A stretch of DNA of 64,000 nt from Hydractinia symbiolongicarpus (taxonomy: Eukaryota > Cnidaria > Hydrozoa > Anthoathecata > Hydractiniidae), in assembly GCF_029227915.1 (NCBI RefSeq), contig NC_079878.1, positions 21,973,501-22,037,500 on the forward strand. Direction: 5' to 3'. Below the pieces are notes generated by a model. It saw only the letters and a program-made list of their open reading frames with translations, was not told where the DNA came from and made no database searches. Every line of letters begins with the position of its first letter. Position 1 is the stretch's first letter. A program made the translations under genes and the position numbers. Of the stretch, positions 45,770 to 57,700 are shown piece after piece.

Positions 45770-47927
45770 CCGAACAAAGAAACCGTACAGATACTGCATT
45801 TTTTGCAACAACAAAGAAGGCATATCAGATCAAAGCATAAACACCACCCTGAAGTGAAGGTTGTACTCAAACTTAAAAAAGAGCAAGTTGCAGCTTATGA
45901 GGACTTCAGGCACCGAGGAATCTTTGAATATAATATGAAAGAAGCTTTAATTGAAAAACCTGAATTTGAGCCAGAGACACGTGGAAGGGATCAAAATGAT
46001 TTGGTATACTGTAGTAACTGTAAGAAATTTATTTCTCGGAGATTTTGGCATCAGCATATGAAAAACTGCCTGGCTAATTTGTGTAAAAAACTGTTCCCGT
46101 ACCTGTCAACTTGTTATCATTACCAGAAAACTTAAGAATAACTGATGGTTTCCGTGACAATATCTTATCAAAATTCCATAGGGATAATATTGGTGATATA
46201 TGCAGGACAGAAAACACCATCATTAAAGTTGGGACAGTGTTTTATCATAAAGATAAAAGAAAATGCGAGAAGTCATTTGAAGTCAGAAAGTCTGTCAGGA
46301 AAGACAGACATGCGTAGAATTGCTAACATGTACAATTTATTTCTTAAGCAAAATGACATTGAAAGGCCAAATGGAGATGCAAGTGATATGTTCAATCGTA
46401 GAAATTTTGAGCATTTAAAAAATGTTATTGATGTATACACAACCAGTGAAGACAACAAATTTAAACCTGGTTTAAAACAAAATTTTAACTACTTACTAAA
46501 ACGTGTTGCAAAGGTTTTGAAAGGCCATTACTTAGTTTCAAGTGACAATTCCGCTGCTGAAGAAATTGACCGATTTATTTCTAGGTTAGAAATGTACGAA
46601 GACTTTGTATTTGCAGATGCAACCTACTAACTGAACAAACACCAGAATATAAAACTGCGAAAACCTTCCGAGCTGCCATTGGAGGAAGACATCCAACTTC
46701 TTAAGAACCATGTAATGCAAAGGATGAAAGAGCTTTTGCAAGATCCTTTTACAATATTTGATGTGCCTTCGTGTGTCGATTTGCGAGATTGTGCTTGCTG
46801 TAGATTAACTTTGCTAACTGCACGTAGAGGTAAGTTATTCAGTTACGTTGCAGAACTTTTTTATCTATAGTATCAGTTGTTATTTTAGTTGTAATATGCA
46901 ATTGTTCTTTTGTTAATATTTTAGGAGGAGAGCCAGCACGTATGTTGTTATATGAATTTCAGCAGGCGATTAATGATGCTTGGATAGATAAGCAACGCAT
47001 TGATTACTTAGATCCTCTTGATCAATTATTAGTTGATACAATCAAGTTTAATATATGACTAGAAAAGGAAAAAATCAGATAGTCCTGGTTCTTATTCCAC
47101 CAGATACAATAGATGCTCTAAAAAAACTAGCTGACCCAGATATAAGAAGTGACGTTGGAATTCTACCTGATAATAACTACCTTTTTGCCAGCACAAGGAA
47201 ATCTGAAGGACATGCGTCTGGCTGGCATTCAGTTCACAATATAATTGAAAAAATAGACCTAAAGAAGCCAGACAATATTAAAGTGACATCCAATAGGCAT
47301 AGGGTCAGTACCCTTTATGCTGCACTTCACATAACAAAATCAGATCGGGATTGGTTTTACAAACACATGGGACATTCTCGTGCTATCAACGAAGGAACAT
47401 ATCAAGCACCTCCTGCCCTTATGGAGATTACGAAAGTTGGAAAAAAGCAACTCCTTCAGATAAATGCAGGTATGTCTGTCATAATCACTCTCATGCTTGT
47501 GCAACTATTTCATTTTGTAAACAAGTCACATTTAATCCTGTAATGCGTTGAGAAATGTTCTTACGATAACTTAAAATATGACACTTACTTTGAGATATAA
47601 AAGTAAACATCTTTTTCAACTTCTGATATGATATTTTGAAAACCCAAAAGGATCCTTGACACATCAGCAAATAGAATTTAGCTAGTATTACAATTCAATC
47701 ACTCGTTTTTCACATTTTTTAAGGTAACCGAGCATCACAAAGAAAATTTGAAGGACAAAGTAGAATTAGTACAGAAACTTCATGTATGTTCCAGGATTTT
47801 CATAGTTAAGGTCAGTATAGGTCACATTGCTTATCCTAATTGCATATTTACATCGTTCTCAGGTGACGAAGCATCACAGAGATTATTCAAAGGGTGGAGG
47901 ACGGCAGTCATTTGTCTTTTGTTATAA
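45770..47927 (+). pseudogene. Zinc-finger tyrosine-recombinase protein (Crypton-like), decayed
   Basis: In order: a C2H2-like finger (RYCIFCNN, then RHIRSKHKHHPEV after a shift), a helix with HRGIFEYNM, a second finger (YCSNCKKFISRRFWHQHMKNC), and the recombinase fold. The fold reads NILSKFHRDNIGDIC, MRRIANMYNLFLKQND, KVLKGHYLVSSD and LPLEEDIQLLKNHVMQRM. The first catalytic Arg is in TARRGGEPAR (split by an intron 46831-46924). The second Arg is in SNRHRVSTLYAAL, with His and the Tyr nucleophile in GHSRAINEGTYQ. An AGAC duplication near 46305, a shift near 46100, a TAA at 46628 and a shift near 47050 break it. Two small alternative-looking exons follow (47724-47783 and 47863-47927). It probably derives from a mobile element. 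Confidence 0.65.
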
Positions 47928-48189
47928 TTGAATCTCTTGAGCGTTTTGCGAGTTTATATTTGCGTGTTAAAAAACAGTGCGCTCGCGAAGAAATATCGGA
48001 GCAATTATATTTCTTGTAATAGCGAGATGCATTGTGTAAATGTATTGATAGCTACTCCCTTAAGTATTAGCGTGAAGTAATTAAATAATAAAAATCTTTC
48101 GCGAAGTTTTATAATACAATTCGCGAGGATGTATTGTTGATTTAATTACTTAAAAAGATTCCAGCGCGTTTAATCTAACAAACGAGAAG

Positions 48190-48675
48190 CATTGTTCACA
48201 ACTATTAAGTGCCGCTTTTCGTTGTTAAACTTTTAAAATGCGATCTAAAAAAACATTTCTATCGCCGCTTTTCGTTGTTAAACTTTTAAAATGCGATCTA
48301 AAAAAACATTTCTATCGCTGCTATTCGTTTTTAAACTTTTGAAAAGCGATCTAAAAAAACATTTCTATCGCCGCTTTTCCATTTTAAACTTTTGAAAAGC
48401 GATCTAAAAAAACATTTCTATCGCCGCTTTTCGTTTTTAAACTTTTAAAAAGCGATCTAAAAAACATTTCTATCGCTGCTATTCGATTTAAAACTTTTAA
48501 AAAGCGATCTAAAAAAACATTTCTATCGCTGCTATTCGTTTTTAAACTTTTAAAATGCGATCTAAAAAAACATTTCTATCGCCGCTTTTCGATTTTAAAC
48601 TTTTAAAATGCGATCTAAAAACATTTCTATCGCCGTTTTTCGATTTTAAACTTTTAAAAAGCGATCTAAAATCAA
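48190..48675 (+). repeat. ~52.5-bp satellite, array 1 (about 9 units)
   Basis: Each unit contains AACTTTTAAAATGCGATC, an A-run, CATTTCTATCGC and CGCTTTTCG. Units differ at a few positions (AAAATGCG or AAAAAGCG; GCCGC or GCTGC). Confidence 0.9.
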
Positions 48676-48685
48676 TATAGAAAGT

Positions 48686-48815
48686 GTTGCGGAGAGGTTG
48701 CCAAGGCAAAGCACGGCAAGGAAAGGGCACGGCAAAGGCAGGCAAGGAAACAGGAAGAGGAATCAGCAAGGCAGGGTTAGGCAAGGCAAGGGAACGGCAA
48801 GGCAGGGGCAGGCAC
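48686..48815 (+). repeat. GGCAA-rich purine tract
   Basis: Irregular repeats of GGCAAGG, GGCACGG and GGCAGG over ~130 bp, strongly strand-biased (almost no T) and GC-rich compared with the surroundings. It lies directly after satellite array 1. The open frames through it are low-complexity only. Confidence 0.75.
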
Positions 48816-49199
48816 CTTAATAGAGAATCCCCCTACTACTCAAAGATGCGTATACTCGATATATCTAAGATATGTATCATAATAATCCAGGAGTATAGAA
48901 AATATTGAGATGCAAATATTTCAAATTCAGTAACTCAAACAAAGCTCTCAAATTTATATCCGCTCAATATATATACAGTGAATCATGTTAGCAGAATTAT
49001 GTGCCAATACAAATATTTAAACAATCGGTCATAACGCCAAAAAAACTATCAATTTTTAACAAATCTGAGATTAAAAGTTAACTTGGTTCCAATGACAACA
49101 ACATTAAAAAGTCAAGATATAGAAATAATTAGAGAAGTCCACGAAAAAGGCGAAACATTTACTTGGTTGTTGTAAGTGCAAGATAATTATGTTTTTCCT

Positions 49200-49268
49200 A
49201 GCCCTGTCCAGGATTTGAACCTGGATCTCTCATTTGCATGAGTGTCATAGCCATTAGACCAACAGGGC
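49200..49268 (-). tRNA. tRNA-like gene, isotype unclear (compact anticodon arm)
   Basis: The minus strand begins GCCCTGT and ends ACAGGGC, giving a perfect 7-bp acceptor stem. Box A (TGGTCTAATGGC) and box B (GGTTCAAATCC) are canonical, and the T stem CCAGG/CCTGG is perfect. The anticodon arm is shortened: CTCA/TGAG closes a 6-base loop TGCAAA, so the RNA is 69 nt. If the loop is missing one base at its 5' side, the anticodon would be GCA (Cys), but the body is not typical of Cys tRNA. It may be a pseudogene or a tRNA-derived sequence. Confidence 0.6.
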
Positions 49269-49366
49269 ATGATTATATATATATGAAAAACTTTACATGT
49301 GCATCTTATATATGCTCACAGTCTTTTTACTAAAAAATATGGCACCTAGTTTGGTATATTTAGCAC

Positions 49367-49841
49367 GAGGGTGCCGATAAGCCGCATACGCCGTAAAAAG
49401 TGCGGGCGTTTTTGGGCTAGTTCGGCTTTTTGAAAAAAGGTCAGGTATTTGCCCGAAAAAACCCGCATAGTCCCGAACAATGCCCGAAAAAAAAAAGATT
49501 CACCACAAATGACTCTCGAAGAATTATTTAAAAAAGTATAAAAATTAAAATGAACTAACTATGTGATAGCGAAGTTCTTAAAAGAACTGTTTTTTATGAT
49601 TTGTGATAAGATTTACTTGATAAATAACTTATATATAAACTTTATTAACTCCTTTCTCTTCAAACGCATTCTTTTAATTGTCGTCCGCCATGTTTATGTT
49701 ACAAGGTGTTGCATTTCGAGAATGTTCCGGGCGAGTTCGGGAAAGTGCGGGCGGTTTCAGCCGACAACCGTCAATTTAATTCGAAAAGTCGCCCGAACTC
49801 GCCCGTATATATGCGGGCGTTTGCGGCTTATCGGCACCCTC
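49367..49841. mobile_element. GC-rich MITE with 20-bp perfect terminal inverted repeats
   Basis: The ends are GAGGGTGCCGATAAGCCGCA and its exact complement, with further matches inside (GGGCG/CGCCC). The interior is enriched in CCCGAA/TTCGGG motifs. The flanks (TTTAGCAC and TTTATTTA) share only TTTA, so the target duplication is uncertain. It is non-coding. Confidence 0.7.
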
Positions 49842-50775
49842 TTTATTTAGCTAGAAAATCTGAGCCACTAAATTATGTTTTATGCTTTAGTTAGGGAGCT
49901 TTTTAGGGGTGTGAATGACCTAAAAGTGAAAAATAGTGATAGCTCTACATAACCTTCCATTTTCACAATATTTTTCAAAATAAATACTATGGACAAGGTT
50001 GCAAAAAACACATTATGGAGGTTGCATTTATTCTTTTATTTATAAAAAAAGTCCAGGCTCTTCTGCTAAAAAGAATATATGTCTATACCAATGTTCTTTT
50101 GCTGATTTGGCTAAACTTTTGGTTCTTAGTTTTTTGTCTAAAATTGTTAGAACCAACATATTTTGTGGATAATTGTAGATATTTGACGGTACTTTCCTAA
50201 TCAGAGCATAATTAACTCATTGTGCAGTATGTGTATGACAAGAAAATATGTCTTAAGGATCATTTAAATCTAGCTACATAGCTAATTTTATGCCGGCCAA
50301 GTAGCCAGTTTTATGTCAGATAAGTAGCTAGTGAGAAAAACAGTTTTGTGCTGGTTAACTACCTAGTTTATGCTGCTAGCTAGCCAATTTGGTAGTGTTA
50401 TACCAGCTTATTTTGCCACATATGTTGGTAGTTATTTGCTAGTTAGGTGTGGGTGAGAAGAGGTTCATTACATGTAAAAAATAGTGATATACTAGCTAGC
50501 TATTCATACTTCCCTCTTTCGTTTTCTTGAAAATAATATAGTTCGTCCCCATTTTCCGCTTGGCACTATCTTTAAAAAACAACAAACACTCCATCGCTTT
50601 GCTCCCTGATAAACACATTAAATTGCTGGATTACTGTGATTTTTAGTTTGAATTTTTATAATTCGGATGTATAGGGACGAAATCGCATAGAAATGCTATA
50701 TACTCTCCATCGTACTTCTTTTCCCTTATATTTGGCTTACATAATGAGGAAATAGGCTCTGCTACTCTCCGCAAA
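49842..50775. other. Spacer between satellite arrays
   Basis: AT-rich. At 50260-50450 short AGCTAG / GTAGC motifs recur. I see no coding pattern. Confidence 0.4.
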
Positions 50776-51880
50776 AGCATTTCTATCGCTGCTATTCGTT
50801 TTTAAACTTTTAAAATGCGATCTAAAAAAACATTTCTATCGCCGTTTTTTGTTTTTAAACTTTTAAAATGCGATCTAAAAAAACATTTCTATCGCTGCTA
50901 TTCGTTTTTAAACTTTTAAAATGCCATCTAAAAAAACATTTCTATCGCCGCTTTCCGATTTTAAACTTTTAAAATGCGATCTAAAAACATTTCCATCGCC
51001 GTTTTTCGATTTTAAACTTTTAAAATGCGATCTAAAAAAACATTTCTATCGCCGCTTTACCATTTTAAACTTTTAAAATGCGATCTAAAAAAACATTTCT
51101 ATCGCCGCTTTTCGATTTTAAACTTTTAAAAAGCGATCTAAAAAAACATTTCTATTCTCGCTGTTCGTTTATAAACTTTTAAAATGCGATCTAAAAAAAC
51201 ATTTCTATTGCCGCTTTTCGATTTTAAACTTTTAAAATGCGATCTAAAAAAACATTTCTATCGCCGCTTTCCGTTTTTAAACTTTTAAAATGCGATCTAA
51301 AAACATTTCCATCGCCGTTTTTCGATTTTAAACTTTTAAAGTGCGATCTAAAAAAACATTTCTATCGCCGCTTTTCCATTTTAAACTTTTAAAATGCGAT
51401 CTAAAAAAACATTTCTATCGCCGCTTTCCGATTTTAAACTTTTAAAATGCGATCTAAAAACATTTCCATCGCCGTTTTTCGATTTTAAACTTTTAAAATG
51501 CGATCTAAAAAAACATTTCTATCGCCGCTTTACCATTTTAAACTTTTAAAATGCGATCTAAAAAAACATTTCTATCGCCGCTTTTCGATTTTAAACTTTT
51601 AAAAAGCGATCTAAAAAAACATTTCTATTCTCGCTGTTCGTTTATAAACTTTTAAAATGCGATCTAAAAAAACATTTCTATTGCCGCTTTTCGATTTTAA
51701 ACTTTTAAAATGCGATCTAAAAAAACATTTCTATCGCCGCTTTCCGTTTTTAAACTTTTAAAATGCGATCTAAAAACATTTCCATCGCCGTTTTTCCATT
51801 TTAAACTTTTAAAATGCGATCTAAAAAAACATTTCTATCGCCGCTTTTCGATTTTAAACTTTTAAAAAGCGATCGATTTC
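50776..51880 (+). repeat. ~52.5-bp satellite, array 2 (about 21 units) with 473-bp higher-order repeat
   Basis: Same unit as array 1. Distinct variants recur at a spacing of 473 bp, nine units: GCTTTACC at 51054 and 51527, TCTATTCTCGCTG at 51151 and 51624, GCTTTCCGATTT at 50950 and 51423. Confidence 0.9.
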
Positions 51881-54160
51881 ATATTTAGATTTTGTACTGT
51901 CTACCTAAGGATGGTATTTTCGCACAAAGACTTATTAAGATTTAAGAATATGTGAAATGATATTTAGACAGTTTAAATCTTGATAATGAAATTTTGTTGT
52001 TTCTAACTAAGGATAATGTTTTAGGAGGTAAGACCTGTCAGTAGCATGTAAACTGATACTTTAGCATTAAAATTTTGATATTAAAATTGATGTTTGTGAT
52101 TTAAAAATGCAGAATATAAAGTCTCCTTATGTTTTTTTGCTAAATTCATGTTCAATTAGAATTGATCATATATTATGTTAATATTCTTTAGGAACAAAAT
52201 ATCTTAAAGTTATTATTCCAAGTGTAAAGCTAAAGGTATGCTTGTAGTTCAAATCTTAGTTTATTTTTAAACTTTCCATACGGATTTTTTTTTTTTGGTG
52301 ATAGATGTGTTACTAAAACTTCAAAAAAAATGCCATTATTCATTATGTAATCAATGGGAATTTTCTAAATAGCTCAGAGCCATTTGTTTTATAATGGTAA
52401 AGCACAAACGAAAATAATTTAAACTTTAGGTGTACTATTTATTATTATGTCCTTGACTTCCCTCATATATTATAAAGATGTTAGAATTTTATTTACTTGT
52501 TTTAGAGAATGAAAAAAAGTCTTAGAGGACATAATTGGCATGAAGCTGAAGAAAATATTGCCGGAAATATTGCAGAGATGGGAAAGACCCACCACATTTA
52601 GAAAAGTTGTGGATAAACGAATCAATAGGTTTAAAAAAAATATATGTTACATATCAGACGTTACCTTCATGAACTTTTATCCTTGTAGTTTCTTAAAAGT
52701 GTTTGATTCACTCCGATTTTATTTATGTATTTTACTACTCTTTAACGCCCGTAGAAAGATGCACTAATGCAGAAGATGAATCGAAAAAACATAGGTGGTT
52801 TTAGAAGTTTTGCTGTTGTCAACAGTGCATATGGAGAAATATGTTATGATAAATTGTTTACCCATTGACTTTATGTCTTAATTTGTAGATCTTAAATCGC
52901 TGATTAAGAAAGAATATGGGATTGTGTGCTTTTGACGAACGTATAAGGAGAGATAAGGGTTTTAAAATTATGCTCGCGTCAGCAAAGACTTGCCAAAATA
53001 CAAAAGAAATTGTGTAGAGCTTGAGATGCTAAACATGGAAATGTATATGATGTGATTTTGACAAACATTTTAAGGGATATAGGGATTTAAATGTTTTTGT
53101 TTACGTCATTTCTGTCCATTCCGAAATTAGTGGTGCTTTAGGAAATTGATCCTAATTTGGTCCTAGATAGTCCTTAGTTGCCCACGTAGGAGATAACATC
53201 AGTTATTTCTACCGGTTTCCAAGTCATTTACCCTGAAACTTAAAAGTGCAATGCAATTGTTTTAACATCAAAGTTTGGTAAATTACAGAATAATTTTATA
53301 GGTGATGTTTTATTTGCTGACAACAGTTGCAACTAAAGCTATTTGTGAAAGTTTTTTCATAAAAAACCTATTATATCATATTTCTGCTTAAGTGGAATTG
53401 AGGAAATCTACCAGCATTGATCAATGCGAAAAACCTTTTTAAATTTACGAAAACATATTAATGTATCTCCAGAAATTGCTCTTTTTTCTCTTCCTATTTC
53501 TATAGTATAAACTTAAGATGATTAAAGATACAAACGCATTTTATTTGACGAAAATAATATATGTAAAGTATATGTTGCTCAAATCCACCTTGCAATCCAA
53601 AAAATAATTAAGGAAATGAATGCACCACAAAAAAAATTATTTGAGGAAACAAATTTTTTTAGACCATGCTCCAAAAAACGATAAAGATTAGTTGCAAATA
53701 AAATTAATGAAAACATAATAGAAATAGTGCATTTGTACATTGAGAATTTTGCAAACAAAATTACATTGTATGCTGAGCACACTAGTTTTAAAAAAATACA
53801 CAAAACTCCCCCAAAAAGTATTAACAGTTTGTGGCAGCATATATTTTATATATCTTGCTGTCATGGGGACAACAATAGGAATAAACATATCTGTATTTGT
53901 GCACAAAAAAATGCAATTTTTATAGTCTAATAAAGACTTAGCTAGAATACTGCACGATTGCATGACATACAATAAAGAAAATCTTATTTTTAAAATGCAT
54001 TCTACCATTTGTATAAATTCTGACATGTGGAATATTTTTAGGTTAGGTTTGTAACAAGATGCATAAGGAGAGTTTTTATGTGAATATGCAGGTAAATATA
54101 GCACATAGAACCATGTTCATAAATGCATGCAATATGGGTATTTTTAAGCTACCAGCTTTT
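51881..54160. other. Spacer / intron, no sure exon
   Basis: At 52513-52640 a 5'-AG is followed by a Lys-rich open segment (MKLKKILPEILQRWERPTTF) that may be an exon, without proof. At 53090-53260 lies a diverged unit like the intronic repeat at 54520-54700. Confidence 0.35.
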
Positions 54161-54782
54161 GAAAATTCAATTAATTTATATTTTATCCTAATATAACTTG
54201 TGTTTGTTATAAACGAAATGACTATTTTGTTTTTACAGGGGACCTTATCAGTGACCATGATGCAGAACTCCGAGAAATAAATTATGCTCAGGAAAAAGTT
54301 GGCAACTTCATTTTTTACTTACATAAGAAAGATCAATGGTTTGTATTTGCTGTTCATTTTAAATATTTTACCATTTTTCTACTAGTAAATAAGGCCCTAA
54401 GGCGGTGGAACAATTGAAAAAACCTGTCATTTGAATTTTGATGTTGCCTCTTTTGTGTAAAGCTTGAAATAAGGGTCAAGAAAATGTTTAAGATCATGTA
54501 CTTTTAACAAACCGTTGAAAAGATATTGGAGTTTACCAGTCTTTTGATGACGTCTTCGACCCGTTTGATGAAAAAGTTGTTTGACCCAGTTTCAAGAAAT
54601 TGGTCCTATTTTGGTTCCAGGTGGTTTCTATTTACTCATACAGGGGGTTACATTTTTTCACCCGTTTCTACTGCTTCCTAAGTTATTTAATAAATTTGAT
54701 GTCAGTCTAAATGCATTGACGTGGTTCCGTAAAAAGTCTACATAGTTGACAAACAGACATACTTTAGCTGTTACAGAAAAAT
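54161..54782 (+). repeat. 622-bp tandem duplication, unit 1
   Basis: Contains a 100-bp exon-like segment (54239-54338) with flanking intron sequence. It is repeated immediately at 54783-55400 with only a few differences. Confidence 0.85.
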
Positions 54783-57700
54783 GAAAATTCAATTAATTTA
54801 TATTTTATCCTAATATAACTTGTGTTTGTTATAAACGAAATGACTATTTTGTTTTTACAGGGGACCTTATCAGTGACCATGATGCAGAACTCCGAGAAAT
54901 AAATTATGCTCAGGAAAAAGTTGGCAACTTCATTTTTTACTTACATAAGAAAGATCAATGGTTTGTATTTGCTGTTCATTTTAAATATTTTACCATTTTT
55001 CTACTAGTAAATAAGGCTCTAAGGCGGTGGAACAATTGAAAAAACCTGTCATTTGAATTTTGATGTTGCCTCTTTTGTGTAAAGCTTGAAATAAGGGTCA
55101 AGAAAATGTTTAAGATCGTGTACTTTTAACAAACCGTTGAAAAGATATTGGAGTTTACCAGTCTGTTGATGACGTCTTCGACCCGTTTGATGAAAAAGTT
55201 GTTTGACCCAGTTTCAAGAAATTGGTCCTATTTTGGTTCCAGGTTGTTTCTATTTACTCATACAGGGGGTTACATTTTTTCACCCGTTTCTACTGCTTCC
55301 TGAGTTATTTAATAATTTGATGTCAGTCTAAATGCATTGACGTGGTTCCGTAAAAAGTCTACATAGTTGACAAACAGACATACTTTAGCTGTTACAGACA
55401 TATTTTTATATTATTAAGCATATTTTTGTTAAAATGAAAATATAAGTAAATTGCTTTAGTTAATTAATTAAATTTACAGTATTAATGACATGTTTTTATG
55501 TATGCTTCAACATACAATTTGTTTACACATTTAGTTTAACTGGGCTTGGTAAAATGTGAAAATATAAATTTTATCACTTAAAATTATTGTGCAAATAATA
55601 TTTTAAGCCTATTGTATAAAGTAATGCACGAAAATGTGTATATAAATCAGATATTTTTTTGTTTTTGTAACTTATTTACTATGGATAAATACTTTCTGTT
55701 TACAGTATTGATGCGACTTTGAGTCATTAAATATGCAAGTTCATCAATGATTCCCCTCGAAGATACTGCAATGCCAGCATGAAACAACTAACGATAGATG
55801 GAAAACCACATCTTTGTCTGTTTGCATTACATGACATTGGTCTGTTTAGATCACATGACAAAAGGTCAAGAGCTGAGATATGATTATAATGACAAGGACA
55901 TTTGGTGGCGGGAAAAAAGTTAGTGAAAAACATTTGTATTTAAAACACATCTAAAAATATTTAAAGTTTTGAGAATAAACCTGGAAATATCTTTTTAAGA
56001 ATATCTAGTTTTTTACTTATCCAATTTTATTAGAGTCCAAAAATTATCTTGTGATTTAGAGATTTACAAATACATACTGTATGTATGTCAAAAAGGATTA
56101 CCATATACTTGACCATTCGAAATTGTTCTAAATGTTGTCTCCATTCATTCTTTTTAGAAAGACACACAGAAACCTTTTTTTAAAGTAAGTAACTCCATAT
56201 TATTACTTTCAGTTTATATATATATAAAAAAATTATGAAACAATGAATTTGATAACTATTTTTTTTTTCAAAATATTTTTGGGAAAGCCTGAGAAATGTT
56301 ATTTGTATCTTTGGGTTTATTTATAGATTTGTTATGAAAAATGTTTTTTTCTTTTACAGGATGATATATTTCCTGTAAATATCAGTATTGAAGCGGCTAA
56401 AAAAACGGATAAAATGGTGCGTATTCATGTTTTTTATAAATCTGAAATCCAGTTGCATTTAAGTTGCATGGAAATATGTAACCATAAAAAAATGTAATTC
56501 TCCTTTTTCAGATAAAAATTATACCTGCATCAGAAAAACAAACCACTTTTCAAAACATTACAATTGCTTTCGATTCAAGTAAACAAAGGGATGAACAAGT
56601 AGAAGAGCATTTGAAGGTATGAACAACTCCATTATCACTGACTCGTGATACACTCGCCAAAAAAGGAAGGAATGTCTTTCTCTAACAGGTTTGTGTTATT
56701 CAAGCTTTCCCTGTCACATACAGTCTACTGTGAATCTAGACTTGCTCACTGTTCTCTCTCTTTTGGAGTGAGCTTAACAAGGAAATTCTCTATATTAAAC
56801 AAGTGTCAGCAAGTTAATTAAATTTTGTAATAAAAAAATTGTAGTCTCTTTATGAAACCAATTGGTGTTATTTTTTATATTTTTAAAACTTATTGTTTAC
56901 TGTTAATAGCAAATATAGTTTAAACCTGTATTTATTGCAATGTGATGTTTACCTTTTTTCTTAATTTCTAAAATGTTCTAGACATTTTGTCCCTTTCTTT
57001 TTTATTTAAAATTTAGATTTTTTATATTAAATGTGAGCACAAGAGTAACAAAGAATGTGAAAGTTTCAAAGGACTTGAGAACAACTAGGATTTTTTTGCA
57101 AGAAATCATTATACTTAAAATCATAACAAGTTCTGAAGTATCATACTCATTATATACTTTCTCAAAAGTATTAAATATGGTTAATTAGATCATGAGTGTT
57201 GGTATTTTTTTATTTTAAGGATCTTGTGATTTTAAGCCCGCATGACAAAACTTGTAAGTTGTATAATTTTTTAGAAATCAATTAATAGTTGCTCCAAAAA
57301 CTTAGTCATCTTGACCATCAAACTCTTATAAACAACATTTAGTAACCCAACCCGGTTTTAAGTTGGTCCACAAGTCTGGCATATAAATTCTCAGTTATGG
57401 CTTTTCTCTGTGGGTGCCACTTCTATGGATCATCCATGCAAAGTAAGGAAAAGTTGCCAAAGCTGATACAAGTCTAGTTTTTACACATTTGTGACACAAC
57501 ATTTTTTGCCTCCGAAGGTCAATAGATAGTACCATATCATGGGTCAGAAAATCATTGTGTACAATAAATAACCAGTGCATAAATCTTGCTTTTAGGTTTC
57601 AATATGGAGGCAGTTCAAGAAAAAGCAGTACGTTAAAATATTTCTGTGATATTTTCTATGTTGTCTAGTAGAGAAATGAATTCTTGTGCGAAAGTTGTTT

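Noticed and set aside
48684-48908. Protein gene across the GGCAA tract
   Set aside because: The frame exists only because the purine-rich repeat lacks stops; composition is low-complexity.
48190-51880. CRISPR array
   Set aside because: Units are head-to-tail with no unique spacers, in a eukaryotic setting; it is a satellite.
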